A stretch of DNA of 54,467 nucleotides from Thiohalocapsa sp. (GTDB taxonomy: Bacteria > Pseudomonadota > Gammaproteobacteria > Chromatiales > Chromatiaceae). Shown here piece by piece: positions 39,827-49,760 of the stretch. The position numbers and the translations under genes were made by a program. The notes below the pieces were generated by a model, which was given only the letters and a program-made list of their open reading frames with translations, was not told where the DNA came from and did not search any database. The stretch spans positions 1-54,467 of the forward strand of contig JAIPFF010000037.1 of the NCBI GenBank assembly GCA_021736785.1. Reading direction: 5' to 3'. Within the stretch, counting starts at the first letter, position 1, and every line of letters begins with the position of its first letter.

Positions 39827-40227
39827 GCCCCGCCGTGCCCGACCTGATCATCGAAATCCTGCTGTCCGCACTGATCGTGATCGGCGCGGCCTTTACTTGC
39901 CTGGGCTCCTTCGGGTTACTGCGCCTGCGCGACTTCTACAGCCGCCTGCACACGCCCACCAAAGCGACAACCCTCGGCGTCGGAAGCCTGCTGATCGCAT
40001 CGGCGATATTCTTCAGCTGGCAGGAGCCGGGGCTGTCTCTGCACGAGATCCTGGTCGCGATCTTCCTGTTCATCACCGCACCCGTCGGCGCCCATTTGAT
40101 GGCCAAGGCCGCGCTTCACTTGCGGGTGCGCGGGCAGAGCGGTCTGCCGCCGGACGAAATCCTCGACGGCCGCGACAACGGCAGCCCCTCGGAATCCGGC
40201 ACGGGCGCGCCCGAAGCGCGTTGGTGA
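39823..40227 (+). CDS. mrpG: MrpG/MnhG antiporter subunit
   Basis: The product is 134 residues. Three membrane helices and the family motif LGSFGLLRLRDFYSRLHTPT, followed by KATTLGVGSLLIAS, identify MrpG. The last 35 residues form a hydrophilic tail (DEILDGRDNGSPSESGTG). It ends the mrp operon. Confidence 0.95.
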   Translation: MSPAVPDLIIEILLSALIVIGAAFTCLGSFGLLRLRDFYSRLHTPTKATTLGVGSLLIASAIFFSWQEPGLSLHEILVAIFLFITAPVGAHLMAKAALHLRVRGQSGLPPDEILDGRDNGSPSESGTGAPEARW

Positions 40228-40440
40228 AGGTTCCGACAGGATGCACTCCTGTTGCCGAGCGCCCGAGCGACCTGAAGAGTCGGCGCCGCGCAGCGCAACC
40301 GACAATTCCGACCGAGTCGCCGAACGGGCCGATTGTTCATCGGCATTGCAAATCGACCGTTATGTTCCCGGCGTAGGCGCGCCGCGGTCCAACGGCAGCG
40401 GAGCCGTCAGAGCCGACTCATCGGCGGAGCAACTCATCCA

Positions 40441-40767
40441 ATGGCCTGGATCTATCTGATTTTCGCCGGCCTGTTCGAGTGGGGCTGGCCCGTCGGACTG
40501 AAGCTCGGCATGAGCGAGGCCGGCCTGCGCTGGGGCTGGATCTTCTTCGCGGTCCTGTGCATCGGCGCCAGCGGCACGCTGCTGCTGATCGCGCAGAAGA
40601 CCATCCCAATGGGCACGGCCTACGCGGTCTGGACCGGCATCGGCGCCGCCGGCACCTTCCTGATCGGCGTCTTCTTCTTCCATGAGCCGGCGACCTTTGC
40701 CCGGTTCTTCTTCGTCGGACTGATCATCGTCGGCATCATCGGGCTCAAGCTCTCGACCGCTGCCTAA
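40441..40767 (+). CDS. SMR-family transporter (SugE/Gdx-like)
   Basis: The product is 108 residues with four membrane helices. AWIYLIFAGLFEWGWPVGLK carries the essential Glu13 in the SugE/Gdx context (Trp-Pro-Val-Gly-Leu-Lys) rather than the EmrE one. GTAYAVWTGIGAAGTFLIGV is the dimer signature. SugE-type members export guanidinium or quaternary ammonium compounds in exchange for protons. I looked upstream for a guanidine riboswitch and did not find one. There is a 213-base gap after mrpG and a convergent neighbour downstream. Confidence 0.92.
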   Translation: MAWIYLIFAGLFEWGWPVGLKLGMSEAGLRWGWIFFAVLCIGASGTLLLIAQKTIPMGTAYAVWTGIGAAGTFLIGVFFFHEPATFARFFFVGLIIVGIIGLKLSTAA

Positions 40768-40818
40768 GCGCTGCCTGAGCCCCCCGCGGGGCGCCGCATC
40801 GCTGTCGACCAACCGATC

Positions 40819-41928
40819 CTAGCCGGGCATTGTCGGGAAGCCGGCGCGCGGACCCATTTCGTAGCGGTCGCGGGCGTAGATGGGCGGGCTCTGCATGTAG
40901 ATCGCGACCAACTCGGCGATGGACTCGAGGGCTTCCAAGTGGATGCGCTCGTAGCCGTGGGAGGCATCGATGCCGAAGGTGACCAGCGCGGTGCGGACAT
41001 CGTTGCCGGCCTCCAGAGCCGCGGCGCTGTCGGAACGGTAGTACTTGAAGATGTCGCGCTGGTGGCGAATCCGGAATTCCTGACAGATGTGGATGATCCG
41101 GTGGGTCAGGTGGTAGTCGAACGGCCCCCCCATATCGGCCATGCAGATGGTGGCGCCGAACTCGCTTGAGTTCTGCCCAGGGGCGGTGGTGCCGTTGTCG
41201 ATGGTCAGCATCTCCGAGACATCCTGATGCAGCGCCGCGGACGCGCCGGAGCCGACTTCCTCCGAAATCGTGAACAGCGGATGGCAGTCCACCGGCAGCT
41301 TGACCCCGCCCTGCTTGATGGCCTTCGTTGCGGCCAGCAGCAGCGCTGCGCCCGCCTTGTCGTCGAGATGGCGGGAATTGATGAAGCCGGTGGGCGTAAT
41401 TTCGGGGTTGGTGTCTATCGCAATGAAGTCACCGACGTGCACACCGAGCTTCAGCAGGCCGTCCAAGTCGGACACACGCTCGTCGATACGGAATTCCACG
41501 TGATCCCAGCCGCCCGGCTGATTGTCGATCTCGGGCCCGAAGGTATGGCCCGAGGCCTTCATCGGCAGGATGGTGCCGCGGTGCTGGCCGATATCCGTGA
41601 ACAGCGTGCAGCGTGCACCTTCGGCGAAGCGGGAGTTCCAGTGGCCGACCGGGACGAGTTGCAGACGCCCGTTCGGCTTCAGCGCCTTGACCATGGCGCC
41701 GAGGGTATCGATGTGGGCGACGATCGCCTTGTTCGGCCGCTCGGCCTCACCCTTCAGCGTCGCGCGGATTGCACCGCGGCGGGTCAGCTCGAAGGGCACG
41801 TCGAGGCGCTCGAGCTCCTCGCACACCAGATGAACGACGCGGTCGGTATACCCGGACGGACTCGGCGTGAAGAGCAGCTTCAGCAGGACGTCGAGCAAGT
41901 ATTCGGTATCGATGGGGATCGACTTCAA
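40819..41928 (-). CDS. M42-family aminopeptidase of the NAGGN osmolyte cluster
   Basis: The product is 369 residues. The start is TTG 41928, which overlaps the synthetase stop as TTGA. Metal and catalytic motifs of M42/M28-type peptidases are present: IVAHIDTLGAMVKAL, HLDDKAGAALLLAATKAIK, FTISEEVGSGASAAL with the catalytic Glu-Glu, and TFGIDASHGYERIHLEALES near the C-terminus. This family member is regularly found beside N-acetylglutaminylglutamine amide synthesis genes and is thought to process or recycle the dipeptide; the exact role is not shown. It is the third gene of the cluster. Confidence 0.92.
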   Translation of the reverse strand: MKSIPIDTEYLLDVLLKLLFTPSPSGYTDRVVHLVCEELERLDVPFELTRRGAIRATLKGEAERPNKAIVAHIDTLGAMVKALKPNGRLQLVPVGHWNSRFAEGARCTLFTDIGQHRGTILPMKASGHTFGPEIDNQPGGWDHVEFRIDERVSDLDGLLKLGVHVGDFIAIDTNPEITPTGFINSRHLDDKAGAALLLAATKAIKQGGVKLPVDCHPLFTISEEVGSGASAALHQDVSEMLTIDNGTTAPGQNSSEFGATICMADMGGPFDYHLTHRIIHICQEFRIRHQRDIFKYYRSDSAAALEAGNDVRTALVTFGIDASHGYERIHLEALESIAELVAIYMQSPPIYARDRYEMGPRAGFPTMPG

Positions 41929-43673
41929 GCACGGTTCTCCCGGGTGGCAGTCTGCGGAAACAACAGGTCGACGAAGCGCTCGGCGGTCGGCTGCGGCTCG
42001 TGGTTTGCCAAGCCCGGACGCTCGTTCGCTTCGATGATCACATACTCGGAGCCTTTGACATCCGGCACCAGAAAATCAAGCCCGGTCACGGGGATATCAA
42101 GTGCCCGCGCGGCCTGCCTGGCGGCCTCGGCCAATTCGGGACTCAGATCCGCGGTGACGTCGTGGATGGTGCCGCCGGTATGCAGATTCGCCGTCTTGCG
42201 CACGATCAGCGTGTCGCCCTCGGGCAGCATGTCCTCCATGCCGTAGCCGGCCAGGCGCACGCAGCGCTCGGTCTCGTCGTCCATCGGGATGGACGACTCG
42301 CCGCCGGTCGCCGCTCGCCGGCGACGGCTCTGGATTTGGATGAGCTCGTTGATTGTATGACGGCCCGTGCCGACGACATGGGCGGGCTTGCGAATGGCCG
42401 CCGCGACAACGTTGAAGTCGATGACGATCACGCGCAGGTCATCGCCGGTGCAGAACTGCTCCAGGATCACGGTCTCGCAGATGCGCTGCGCGTTCTTGAC
42501 CGCCTTCTCCAAGTCTTTCGGGTCGCGGATGTCGACGCTGATGCCCGCGCCTTGCTCGCCGCGCGCCGGCTTGACGACGATACGCTTGTGATTGGTCAGG
42601 AAGGCCTCGGCCTGGTCGAGCGCCTGGTATTGGGCTTGGTCCGGCACGCACAGCCCGGCTCGGCGGATCAAGCGCTGGGTGACGACCTTGTCGTCGCAGC
42701 GGCTCATTGCGACAGCCGTCGTGAGCTCGCTCAGCGATTCGCGGCAGACAATGCGGCGCCCGCCGAGGCTGAGCGCGAAATAGCCACCCTCGGCGTCGAT
42801 GACCTCGACACCGATGCCGCGCCGACGCGCCTCGTTGACGATGATGGTCGCGTACGGATTGAGATTGGCCTCCGGCGTCTTGCCGATAAACAAGGGCTCG
42901 TTGAACGCGTTTTTGTTCTTCAGCGCAAACACGGGAACGCGCTCGAAGCCGAGCTTCTCGTACAGACGGATCGCGTTCCGGTTGTCGTGCATGACCGAGA
43001 GGTCGAGGAAAGCGCGCCCGCGCGCCTGGTAGAACTCGCAAACTTGCCGCACCAGCGCCTCGCCGATACCGGGATAGGGCGCCTGGGCGTCGACCGCGAG
43101 CGCCCATAGGCTGGCGCCTCCCTCGCTGTCGCCGAAGGCTTCGACGTGATCGACACCGTTGACGGCACCCAGGATGGCGCCGTCCTGCTCGTCCTCGGCG
43201 ACCCAGCACTGCACCACGCGCGAGGCGCGGTGCTCCCAGATAAATTCCGCGCTCGGCGGCACCATGCGCCGCGAGGCATAGAGCCGGTGCACCGCGTCGG
43301 CATCGGCTTGGCTGTTCAGCATGCGGACCAGGAACCCCTTGGGCCGGCGGTGAGAGTACTGGTAACGCTCGAGCCACAGGCGAAAGGTGTGGGACGGATC
43401 GAGAAACAGATCCTGCGGTGCGTACGACAGCACCACGTGCGGGTCGCGCAGATAAAGCGCCACATCGCGCTTGCCGGGCCGCTCGTCTTGGAGACAGCGC
43501 GCAAGCTTCTCCAGGTCATGGAAGGTCTGACCGAAGATCAGGCGTCCCCAGCCGCAGTCGACCACGGTCTCCGGCTGGCCGTCATCGCGGTGACGGACCG
43601 CCGGATCCCAGTTCGTCAGCGACGCTCCGCGCCGGCGCTTGAGCCTGTGCTGGATGCGGTCTTTTATCGACAT
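41925..43673 (-). CDS. ngg: N-acetylglutaminylglutamine synthetase (GNAT plus ATP-grasp)
   Basis: The product is 582 residues from ATG 43673. About residues 110-280 are a GNAT acetyltransferase (ASLWALAVDAQAPYPGIGEA, then AFLDLSVMHDNRNAIRLYEKL). The C-terminal half is an ATP-grasp ligase (TNHKRIVVKPARGEQGAGIS, VILEQFCTGDDLRVIVIDFN, GLDFLVPDVKGSEYVIIEAN). The fusion acetylates glutamine and joins a second one to give N-acetylglutaminylglutamine. The amidotransferase encoded upstream then forms NAGGN, an osmoprotectant of halotolerant proteobacteria. Three GGAGC repeats sit just before the start codon. Confidence 0.95.
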   Translation of the reverse strand: MSIKDRIQHRLKRRRGASLTNWDPAVRHRDDGQPETVVDCGWGRLIFGQTFHDLEKLARCLQDERPGKRDVALYLRDPHVVLSYAPQDLFLDPSHTFRLWLERYQYSHRRPKGFLVRMLNSQADADAVHRLYASRRMVPPSAEFIWEHRASRVVQCWVAEDEQDGAILGAVNGVDHVEAFGDSEGGASLWALAVDAQAPYPGIGEALVRQVCEFYQARGRAFLDLSVMHDNRNAIRLYEKLGFERVPVFALKNKNAFNEPLFIGKTPEANLNPYATIIVNEARRRGIGVEVIDAEGGYFALSLGGRRIVCRESLSELTTAVAMSRCDDKVVTQRLIRRAGLCVPDQAQYQALDQAEAFLTNHKRIVVKPARGEQGAGISVDIRDPKDLEKAVKNAQRICETVILEQFCTGDDLRVIVIDFNVVAAAIRKPAHVVGTGRHTINELIQIQSRRRRAATGGESSIPMDDETERCVRLAGYGMEDMLPEGDTLIVRKTANLHTGGTIHDVTADLSPELAEAARQAARALDIPVTGLDFLVPDVKGSEYVIIEANERPGLANHEPQPTAERFVDLLFPQTATRENRA

Positions 43674-43684
43674 GCCTCGGTCTC

Positions 43685-43723
43685 CTGCTCCGATTCCTGC
43701 TCCGATTTCAGCTCCGATTTCGA
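43685..43723. repeat. Short direct repeats (about 12 bases) upstream of ngg
   Basis: Read on the minus strand, three near-identical units, GAAATCGGAGCT, GAAATCGGAGCA and GGAATCGGAGCA, run directly into GGAGACCGAGGC before ATG 43673. Each carries a Shine-Dalgarno-like GGAG. The repeat could tune translation of ngg by copy number. It also keeps a frame open upstream of the ATG (EIGAEIGAGIGAG). Confidence 0.75.
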
Positions 43724-43750
43724 CAATCCGGCCGTCAACTCGCTGCTGAC

Positions 43751-45526
43751 TCAGACGCCATGGTTCTGCAGCCACAGCTCCAGCAGCGCCACCTGCCACA
43801 GCTTCGAGCCGCGCAGCGGCGTAATGTGCTCGTCCGGCGCCGCGAGGAGCTCGTCCAGGTAACCACGCTGGAATAGTTCGCGCTCGCGCGCTTTCCGCGA
43901 GCCCACCGTCTCGCGCACCATGTCGAGCACGTCGCCGCGCAGGTACTTCAGCGCCGGCACCGGGAAGTAGCCCTTGGGCCGATCGATGACCTCCTTCGGA
44001 ATGACACGCCGGCCTACGGCCTTCAGCACGCATTTGCCCTCGTCGCAGAGCTTGTGCTGATCAGGAATGCGGGCGGCGAGCTCGACCAGCTCGTGATCGA
44101 GGAAGGGCACGCGGGCCTCCAGCCCCCAGGCCATGGTCATGTTGTCGACGCGCTTGACCGGGTCGTCCACCAGCATGATCAACTGATCGATGCGCAGCGC
44201 CTTGTCGACGGCCGCCTCGGCCCCCGGCAGCGCGAAATGCGAGCGAATGAAGTCACGGCTGTAATCGTCGCCGTGCAGGCGCGGATGCACGGCGCGCAGG
44301 TATTCCGGGTGGTCCCGGTCGCAGAACACGCGCGCATAGTCGGCGGCGGGGTCCCGGCTGTTCGCCATCGGCGGATACCAGTGATAACCGCCGAATACCT
44401 CGTCGGCGCCCTGGCCGCTCTGCACCACCTTGACGTGCTTGGAGACCTCCTGGGAGAGGAGGTAGAAGCCGATCACGTCGTGACTGACCATGGGCTCCGC
44501 CATCGCGCCGATGCAGCCGGGCAGGCTCGGTAGTAGCTTGGCGCGCGAGTCGACGTGGATCTTGTGATGCGTCGTACCGTAGTGCTTGGCGATGATGTCG
44601 GAGTACTGGAATTCGTCGCCGGCCTCGTCGCCGACACTCTCGAAGCCAACCGAGAAGGTGTTCAGCCCGCGCTGGCCCTGCTCGGCCAGCAAGCCGACGA
44701 TCAGACTGGAGTCGAGCCCGCCCGAGAGCAGCACGCCGACATCGACGTCGGCCACCAGGCGCCGGTCGACGGCAGTGCGCAGCGCATCGAGAACCCGATC
44801 CTGCCAATCGTCGAAACCGAGACCGCGCTCTTCGGGCGGCGTCTCGAAGACCGGCGCCCAATAGACGTGATCGCGGCTCTGGCCATCGCGCTCGATAACC
44901 CGGATCGTTGCCGGCGGCAGCTTGCGGACCCCGCGTAGAATGGTAAACGGAGCCGGAACGACGGCATGAAAATGCATGTAATGATGCAGCGCGATCGGAT
45001 CCAAATCGGTGTCGATGCCGCCGCCCGCCAACAGTGCCGGCAGCGTCGACGCGAAGCGCAGGCCGCCGGACAGCTCGGCATAGTAGAAGGGTTTGATTCC
45101 GAGGCGATCGCGGGCCAGCGTCAGCCGACCGGTGTCGCGTTCGGCGACGGCGAACGCGAACATGCCGTGGAAATGCTGGACGCAGTCCGTCCCCCAGGCG
45201 TGAAAGGCCTTCAGTACGACCTCCGTATCGCCGTGGGAGAAGAAGCGATAGCCCATGGCGGCGAGCTCTTCGCGAAGCTGCTTGTAGTTGTAAATGCAGC
45301 CGTTGAACGCAACCGTAAGACCCAGATCGCTGTCGACCATGGGCTGCGCGGCGTGGGTGCTCAGATCGATGATGCTGAGTCGGCGGTGACCGAGCGCGAT
45401 CCGCCCCTGCATGGCCATGCCGCGCCCATCCGGACCGCGCGGCTGCATCGACTCGTTGACGGCACCCAATGCGCCGAGATCGATGGGACGGTCGTCGAAG
45501 CGGATTTCACCGCAGAATCCACACAT
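43751..45526 (-). CDS. Asparagine synthase-like amidotransferase of NAGGN synthesis
   Basis: The product is 591 residues. ATG 45526 is required because Cys2 (MCGFCGE) is the glutaminase nucleophile after Met removal. The glutaminase domain has [35 protein letters not shown] and [14 protein letters not shown]. The synthetase domain has the PPi loop [16 protein letters not shown] and [18 protein letters not shown]. In this operon it amidates N-acetylglutaminylglutamine to NAGGN rather than making asparagine. It is first in the order asnB-like, ngg, M42 peptidase, with a 77-base gap to ngg. Confidence 0.94.
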   Translation of the reverse strand: MCGFCGEIRFDDRPIDLGALGAVNESMQPRGPDGRGMAMQGRIALGHRRLSIIDLSTHAAQPMVDSDLGLTVAFNGCIYNYKQLREELAAMGYRFFSHGDTEVVLKAFHAWGTDCVQHFHGMFAFAVAERDTGRLTLARDRLGIKPFYYAELSGGLRFASTLPALLAGGGIDTDLDPIALHHYMHFHAVVPAPFTILRGVRKLPPATIRVIERDGQSRDHVYWAPVFETPPEERGLGFDDWQDRVLDALRTAVDRRLVADVDVGVLLSGGLDSSLIVGLLAEQGQRGLNTFSVGFESVGDEAGDEFQYSDIIAKHYGTTHHKIHVDSRAKLLPSLPGCIGAMAEPMVSHDVIGFYLLSQEVSKHVKVVQSGQGADEVFGGYHWYPPMANSRDPAADYARVFCDRDHPEYLRAVHPRLHGDDYSRDFIRSHFALPGAEAAVDKALRIDQLIMLVDDPVKRVDNMTMAWGLEARVPFLDHELVELAARIPDQHKLCDEGKCVLKAVGRRVIPKEVIDRPKGYFPVPALKYLRGDVLDMVRETVGSRKARERELFQRGYLDELLAAPDEHITPLRGSKLWQVALLELWLQNHGV

Positions 45527-46278
45527 CAGCAGGTCCTCCGAGGAAGGGGTGGCGGGCACGCGGCGCGGCGCATCGGCGGCGGCACGCGGCGTGCGGAATG
45601 CGCGCCGATACCGGCAACGGCAGGCGGCGCGGAGAATGCGGCAACCGACTCGGGCAAGCCGCCGCCCGCATCACGCTGCATCGGGCAGGCGGAACGGAAC
45701 CGGCATTGACCGCGGCGGCCGGCGGAAACCGCGGCACGGGAGCGCGCTTCGACGCCCGGTTGGATTCGCAACAACAGGTAGCCGTCGGGGCCGAAGGCAA
45801 GCGACGGCCGCTCGCAGGGATCGGCCGCGGTGCACGCCGGGCGGATTGCGGCGTCGCATCGGGTCACGCCGCCGGGGGTCCAGTGCCCCTGCGGGTTGCC
45901 GGATCGCTGGCAGCAGCCCGGCGCGCCTCGGCGCTCGGCGCTGTCTGGGCATGCGCGGTTTTGGATGGCGCCCTCCGGTCAGATCGGTCTCGCGAGCGCG
46001 CTGATCCGGCGGCGAATGGCTCGGATACGGGCGGTCGCGGCATGGGCGGCCCGCACTGGCTGCGGTTTCCGCCCCGCGAACGGTCGACGCTTTCTGGCCG
46101 CGCCGCTCGGCGATGCATTAGTCTACCGAATAGCCGTCATTGCTTCCAGGCGGCCGCCAAGTGCACTTGTGCGGCCCGGGCATTAGGAATTCCGCCGGGC
46201 GCCCCTACCTTGGCTTCTGGAAGCTTAGACAAAGCATGGACGGCGCCCTTACGCGCCGCGACAGAACAGGTTAATGAC
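45527..46278. other. Divergent intergenic region between NAGGN cluster and folE
   Basis: About 750 bases without a credible gene. Several Arg/Ala/Pro-rich frames run on the minus strand (for example 45671-45952) but show no family features. This region should contain the promoter of the osmolyte cluster, probably salt-responsive, and that of folE. No clear consensus is visible. Confidence 0.5.
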
Positions 46279-46917
46279 ATGGTCCCCAAATCGAATCTTA
46301 CCCGCGTCGGCAGCGACGGGCATTATGCAGACAGCTTCGAGGCGACCTCCGAGAGCGAGGTCTACGACGCCGCCAAGGAGCAGTTGGTGCGACAGATGCT
46401 CGGCGAAATCGGCGAGGACCCACAGCGCGAGGGACTGCGGCGCACGCCGCTGCGTGTCGCCAAGGCGATGGATTTCCTCACCAGCGGCTATCAAATGTCG
46501 GCCGAGGAGATCATCAAGAAGGCCGTCTTCGAGGAAGACGTGAAAGAAATGGTGATCGTCCGCGATATCGAGTTCTACTCGATGTGCGAGCATCACATGC
46601 TGCCGTTTTTCGGTCATGCCCATGTCGGCTACCTGCCGAATGGCCGTGTGGTGGGCCTGAGCAAGGTCGCCCGGGTCGTCGACGTCTTCGCCCGCAGGCT
46701 GCAGGTGCAGGAGCGCCTCACCAATCAAGTGGCCGACGCGCTGATGGAGCATCTGGGCGCCCACGGCGTCGCCGTCGTCATGGAGGCGAGCCACACCTGC
46801 ATGATGATGCGCGGCGTTCAGAAGCAGAACAGCACGACGGTATCGAGCGCCATGCGCGGCTCCTTCGAGGCCGACGCACGCACCCGCTCGGAATTCATGA
46901 GTTTCCTGCACCGCTGA
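46279..46917 (+). CDS. folE: GTP cyclohydrolase I (FolE type)
   Basis: The product is 212 residues from ATG 46279. Family motifs are complete: [20 protein letters not shown], the zinc and active-site region [40 protein letters not shown], and [20 protein letters not shown] with the second zinc Cys. It converts GTP to 7,8-dihydroneopterin triphosphate, the first step of tetrahydrofolate synthesis and, in many bacteria, of queuosine synthesis. It is a zinc-dependent type IA enzyme and stands alone here. Confidence 0.97.
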   Translation: MVPKSNLTRVGSDGHYADSFEATSESEVYDAAKEQLVRQMLGEIGEDPQREGLRRTPLRVAKAMDFLTSGYQMSAEEIIKKAVFEEDVKEMVIVRDIEFYSMCEHHMLPFFGHAHVGYLPNGRVVGLSKVARVVDVFARRLQVQERLTNQVADALMEHLGAHGVAVVMEASHTCMMMRGVQKQNSTTVSSAMRGSFEADARTRSEFMSFLHR

Positions 46918-47098
46918 GCACCGGCCGCGCGCGGGCGGCTTGCCCCCGTCCAGGCGCCGAGTGCGGGGCCGCGGCCGCCGCCGGTGCGCCCGCGATAAGG
47001 AGAGTTGCCGGCGGGCGGCGCCCGCCAGTCAGTCGGGCGGCGCCGCGACGATATGCGCGGAGTCCTCCGCGTCGACCCGGCGTTGATTGCACCGCCGA

Positions 47099-47329
47099 TC
47101 ATGCCGTGAGCATCATGTCCGCCCCGGCGTTGCGATCGGTGTCCTGCCCTGCCTCGCGGTTGCGCCGAATCCGCTCCCAAACCTTCTCGTGAAAGAAGTA
47201 GGCCACGGTATTCACCGCGGGCTCGACCAGCGCCACGGCACCGCCGATCACGAGATCCCCGGTCAGCGCGTAAGCTACGCCGAAAGCGACCGTGAAATGC
47301 ATGACAGCGAAAGTAATGGTCTTGCTCAT
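47099..47329 (-). CDS. DUF2061 small membrane protein
   Basis: The product is 76 residues with GGAGG seven bases before ATG 47329. The sequence MSKTITFAVMHFTVAFGVAY, then LVIGGAVALVEPAVNTVAYF and HEKVWERIR, is typical of DUF2061, a two-helix inner-membrane family. Function is unknown. The Gln/Asp/Asn-rich tail is soluble. It converges with folE and is divergent from tmcA. Confidence 0.9.
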   Translation of the reverse strand: MSKTITFAVMHFTVAFGVAYALTGDLVIGGAVALVEPAVNTVAYFFHEKVWERIRRNREAGQDTDRNAGADMMLTA

Positions 47330-47489
47330 GTTCCTGCCTCCCGGGTCCGGTGTCCGACGGAGCATGCCGCCGCGCTGATGCAAATGATAACCCTTCCCAA
47401 TTAAAGTCAAAAGTGATTGTTCGGATCGCAACCATCGTCGCCACCGATCAAACGAACGGCGCCGGCTCCCGGCGCCCGCGGCGGCAGGC

Positions 47490-49640
47490 TTGACGACGGC
47501 GGTACGGACAATGGCAAGCGCGCTCGCGGCCGCCGCCGCGGCGACCGGGCAGCGCCGGCTGCTGCTGCTCGACGGCGGCCCCGAATGGACACTGCAGGCG
47601 CTGCGCGAGGCGTTGACGGCGCTGAACAACCCCGACGCCACTCGGCAGCCGACCTGGGTCAGCGCCCGCATCGGCGACCCGAGGCTGCCGCCGCACCGCG
47701 CCTGCGAGCTGCTCGGCGGCGAGTCGTCGCTGCTGATTTACGACGCCCACAGCGGGCTCGACGCGGATGGGCTCGCGGCCGCCGCCGGGACGCTGCGCGG
47801 CGGTGGCCTGATGATCCTGCTGACGCCGCCGCTGGCGACTTGGTCGAGCGCGGACGACCCCGCCGCGGAGCGCATCGCAGTCCACCCCTACCGCGGCGCC
47901 GATGTCGGTTCGCGCTTCATCGCCCGGCTGGCCCGATTGCTGCGGCACTGCGGCGCGGTCGGGCGTTGTTCCGAGTATCCAACCCCGCCGACGGATGCGA
48001 CGCGCCACGCAGCCCCGGCGGCCGGCCCGGCGAATGCTCCCCCGTGCGGCGCCGACGAGGCAGCCGCGGCAACGCCGGATCAGGCCCTCGCCGTCTCGGC
48101 AGTGCTCGAGCTGGCGGGCGGGCGCGCGCGCCGCGCCTTGGTACTGACGGCCGACCGCGGCCGCGGCAAGTCGGCGGCGCTCGGCATCGCCGCCGGACAA
48201 CTGCTTGCGCAAGGCGTCGCGCAGATCCTGGTAACGGCGCCGCGCCGGGAGGCCGCCGACGCGGTGTTCCGCCACGCCGGTGCCGTGGCGGGATCGCGGC
48301 ACGGACTGCGTTTCATCGCCCCGGACGCGCTGCTGGCCGAGCGCCCGCCCGCCGTGCTGCTGCTGGTGGACGAGGCAGCGGGCATTCCCGCGCCGCTGCT
48401 CGAACGAATGCTGACGCACTACGGGCGGATCGCTTTCTCGACCACGGTGCACGGCTACGAGGGCGCCGGGCGCGGCTTCGAGGTGCGCTTTCGCGGGGTG
48501 CTCGACAGCCGGGCACCCGGTTGGCGGGAGCTGCAACTGAAGACGCCGGTTCGCTGGGCGCCGGACGACCCGCTCGAGCGCCTGATCAACGAGGCCCTGC
48601 TCCTGGACGCCGAGCCGGCGGGCGATACCCGGGCGGCGAGCGCTTGCGCGTCGGAGCCCGAATTCGCGCTGCTGAACAGGGACGCGCTCGCCGGGGACGA
48701 GCCTCTGTTGCGCCAAGTCTTCGGTCTACTGGTCCTGGGCCACTATCAGACGCGCCCGGCAGACCTGCGGCACCTCCTGGACGGGCCGAACCTCTCGGTC
48801 GCCGTGCTGCGCGCCGGCGAGACGGTGCTTGCGACCGCACTGACGGCGCGCGAGGGTGCACTGGAACAGGCACTGCTTGCGCCGATCTTCGAAGGACGCC
48901 GACGCCCGCGCGGGCATTTGCTGCCGCAAACCTTGTCCGCCCACGGCGGCCTGCACGAGGCACCTGCGCTGACCTACGCCCGCGTGGTGCGTATCGCCGT
49001 GCACCCCGCGGCGCGGCGGCGCGGCCTGGGCACGGTATTGGTGCAATCGCTGGCGGACGCGGCTCGGACGCAAGGCCTCGACCTGATCGGCGCGAGCTTC
49101 GGCGCCACGCCGCCACTGCTGCGCTTCTGGCGCCGATGCGGGCTGCACGCCGTGCAGTTGGGCACGCACCGCAATGCCGCCAGCGGCGCACACGCGGCCG
49201 TGGTGCTCGGCCCGTTGGGCGAGTCCGGGCGCGCACTCTGCGAGACTGCCGGCCGACGCCTATCGATGCAATTGCCGGTGCTGCTCACCGGACCGCTGCG
49301 CATGCTGGCACCGGAGATCGTGGCTGAAGTACTGCGCGACATGCCCGCGCCGGTGCATGCGGCGCAGGAAACGGATCGACGCGAGTTGCATGCCTTCGCC
49401 GCTGCCGCGCGCACGCTGGAAGCCGCGCTGCCGGCGCTGCACCGCTTTCTGTGCAGCAGGCTGGGACCCGCGCTCGCGGCCGGCGCACTCGGCGACGGTG
49501 AATCGATCGTGCTCATCGTCTTGGTGCTGCAACAGCATGAGGCGGCAGCCGCGGCGCCGGCACTCGGGCTCGCCGGACGGAGGGCGGCCACGGACGCATT
49601 GCGCCGGGCCGTCCGCCGGCTGCTCGATACGAGTAGCTGA
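47490..49640 (+). CDS. tmcA: tRNA(Met) cytidine acetyltransferase TmcA
   Basis: The product is about 716 residues from TTG 47490, or 709 from ATG 47511; neither ribosome site decides. Domains in order: an N-terminal DUF1726 region (residues 1-170), a RecD-type helicase module with Walker A ALVLTADRGRGKSAALGIAA and LLLVDEAAGIPAPLLERML, a GNAT domain with RVVRIAVHPAARRRGLGTVL, and a C-terminal tRNA-binding domain. TmcA uses acetyl-CoA and ATP to form N4-acetylcytidine at the wobble position of elongator tRNA-Met. Strong Ala/Arg enrichment reflects the high GC content. Confidence 0.95.
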   Translation: MTTAVRTMASALAAAAAATGQRRLLLLDGGPEWTLQALREALTALNNPDATRQPTWVSARIGDPRLPPHRACELLGGESSLLIYDAHSGLDADGLAAAAGTLRGGGLMILLTPPLATWSSADDPAAERIAVHPYRGADVGSRFIARLARLLRHCGAVGRCSEYPTPPTDATRHAAPAAGPANAPPCGADEAAAATPDQALAVSAVLELAGGRARRALVLTADRGRGKSAALGIAAGQLLAQGVAQILVTAPRREAADAVFRHAGAVAGSRHGLRFIAPDALLAERPPAVLLLVDEAAGIPAPLLERMLTHYGRIAFSTTVHGYEGAGRGFEVRFRGVLDSRAPGWRELQLKTPVRWAPDDPLERLINEALLLDAEPAGDTRAASACASEPEFALLNRDALAGDEPLLRQVFGLLVLGHYQTRPADLRHLLDGPNLSVAVLRAGETVLATALTAREGALEQALLAPIFEGRRRPRGHLLPQTLSAHGGLHEAPALTYARVVRIAVHPAARRRGLGTVLVQSLADAARTQGLDLIGASFGATPPLLRFWRRCGLHAVQLGTHRNAASGAHAAVVLGPLGESGRALCETAGRRLSMQLPVLLTGPLRMLAPEIVAEVLRDMPAPVHAAQETDRRELHAFAAAARTLEAALPALHRFLCSRLGPALAAGALGDGESIVLIVLVLQQHEAAAAAPALGLAGRRAATDALRRAVRRLLDTSS

Positions 49641-49760
49641 CCACCTTCTCCGCGCGCCGGCGCCGCCCGGCGCGAACAGAGTAAAAATTACCATTGATAC
49701 CGGCCGGCGATCGCGCATCATTGGAGCGCCCGGGACGCCATCGATTCGGAGAGGAGCCCG

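Noticed and set aside
40228-40440. Possible guanidine (ykkC-type) riboswitch upstream of the SMR gene
   Set aside because: The region contains GC-rich hairpins but I could not place the conserved ykkC, mini-ykkC or ykkC-III motifs. Resemblance near 40380-40410 is short and could be chance.
45671-45952. Arg/Pro-rich minus-strand frame upstream of the NAGGN cluster
   Set aside because: No motif or start signal. The amino acid make-up is that of a non-coding frame in GC-rich DNA.
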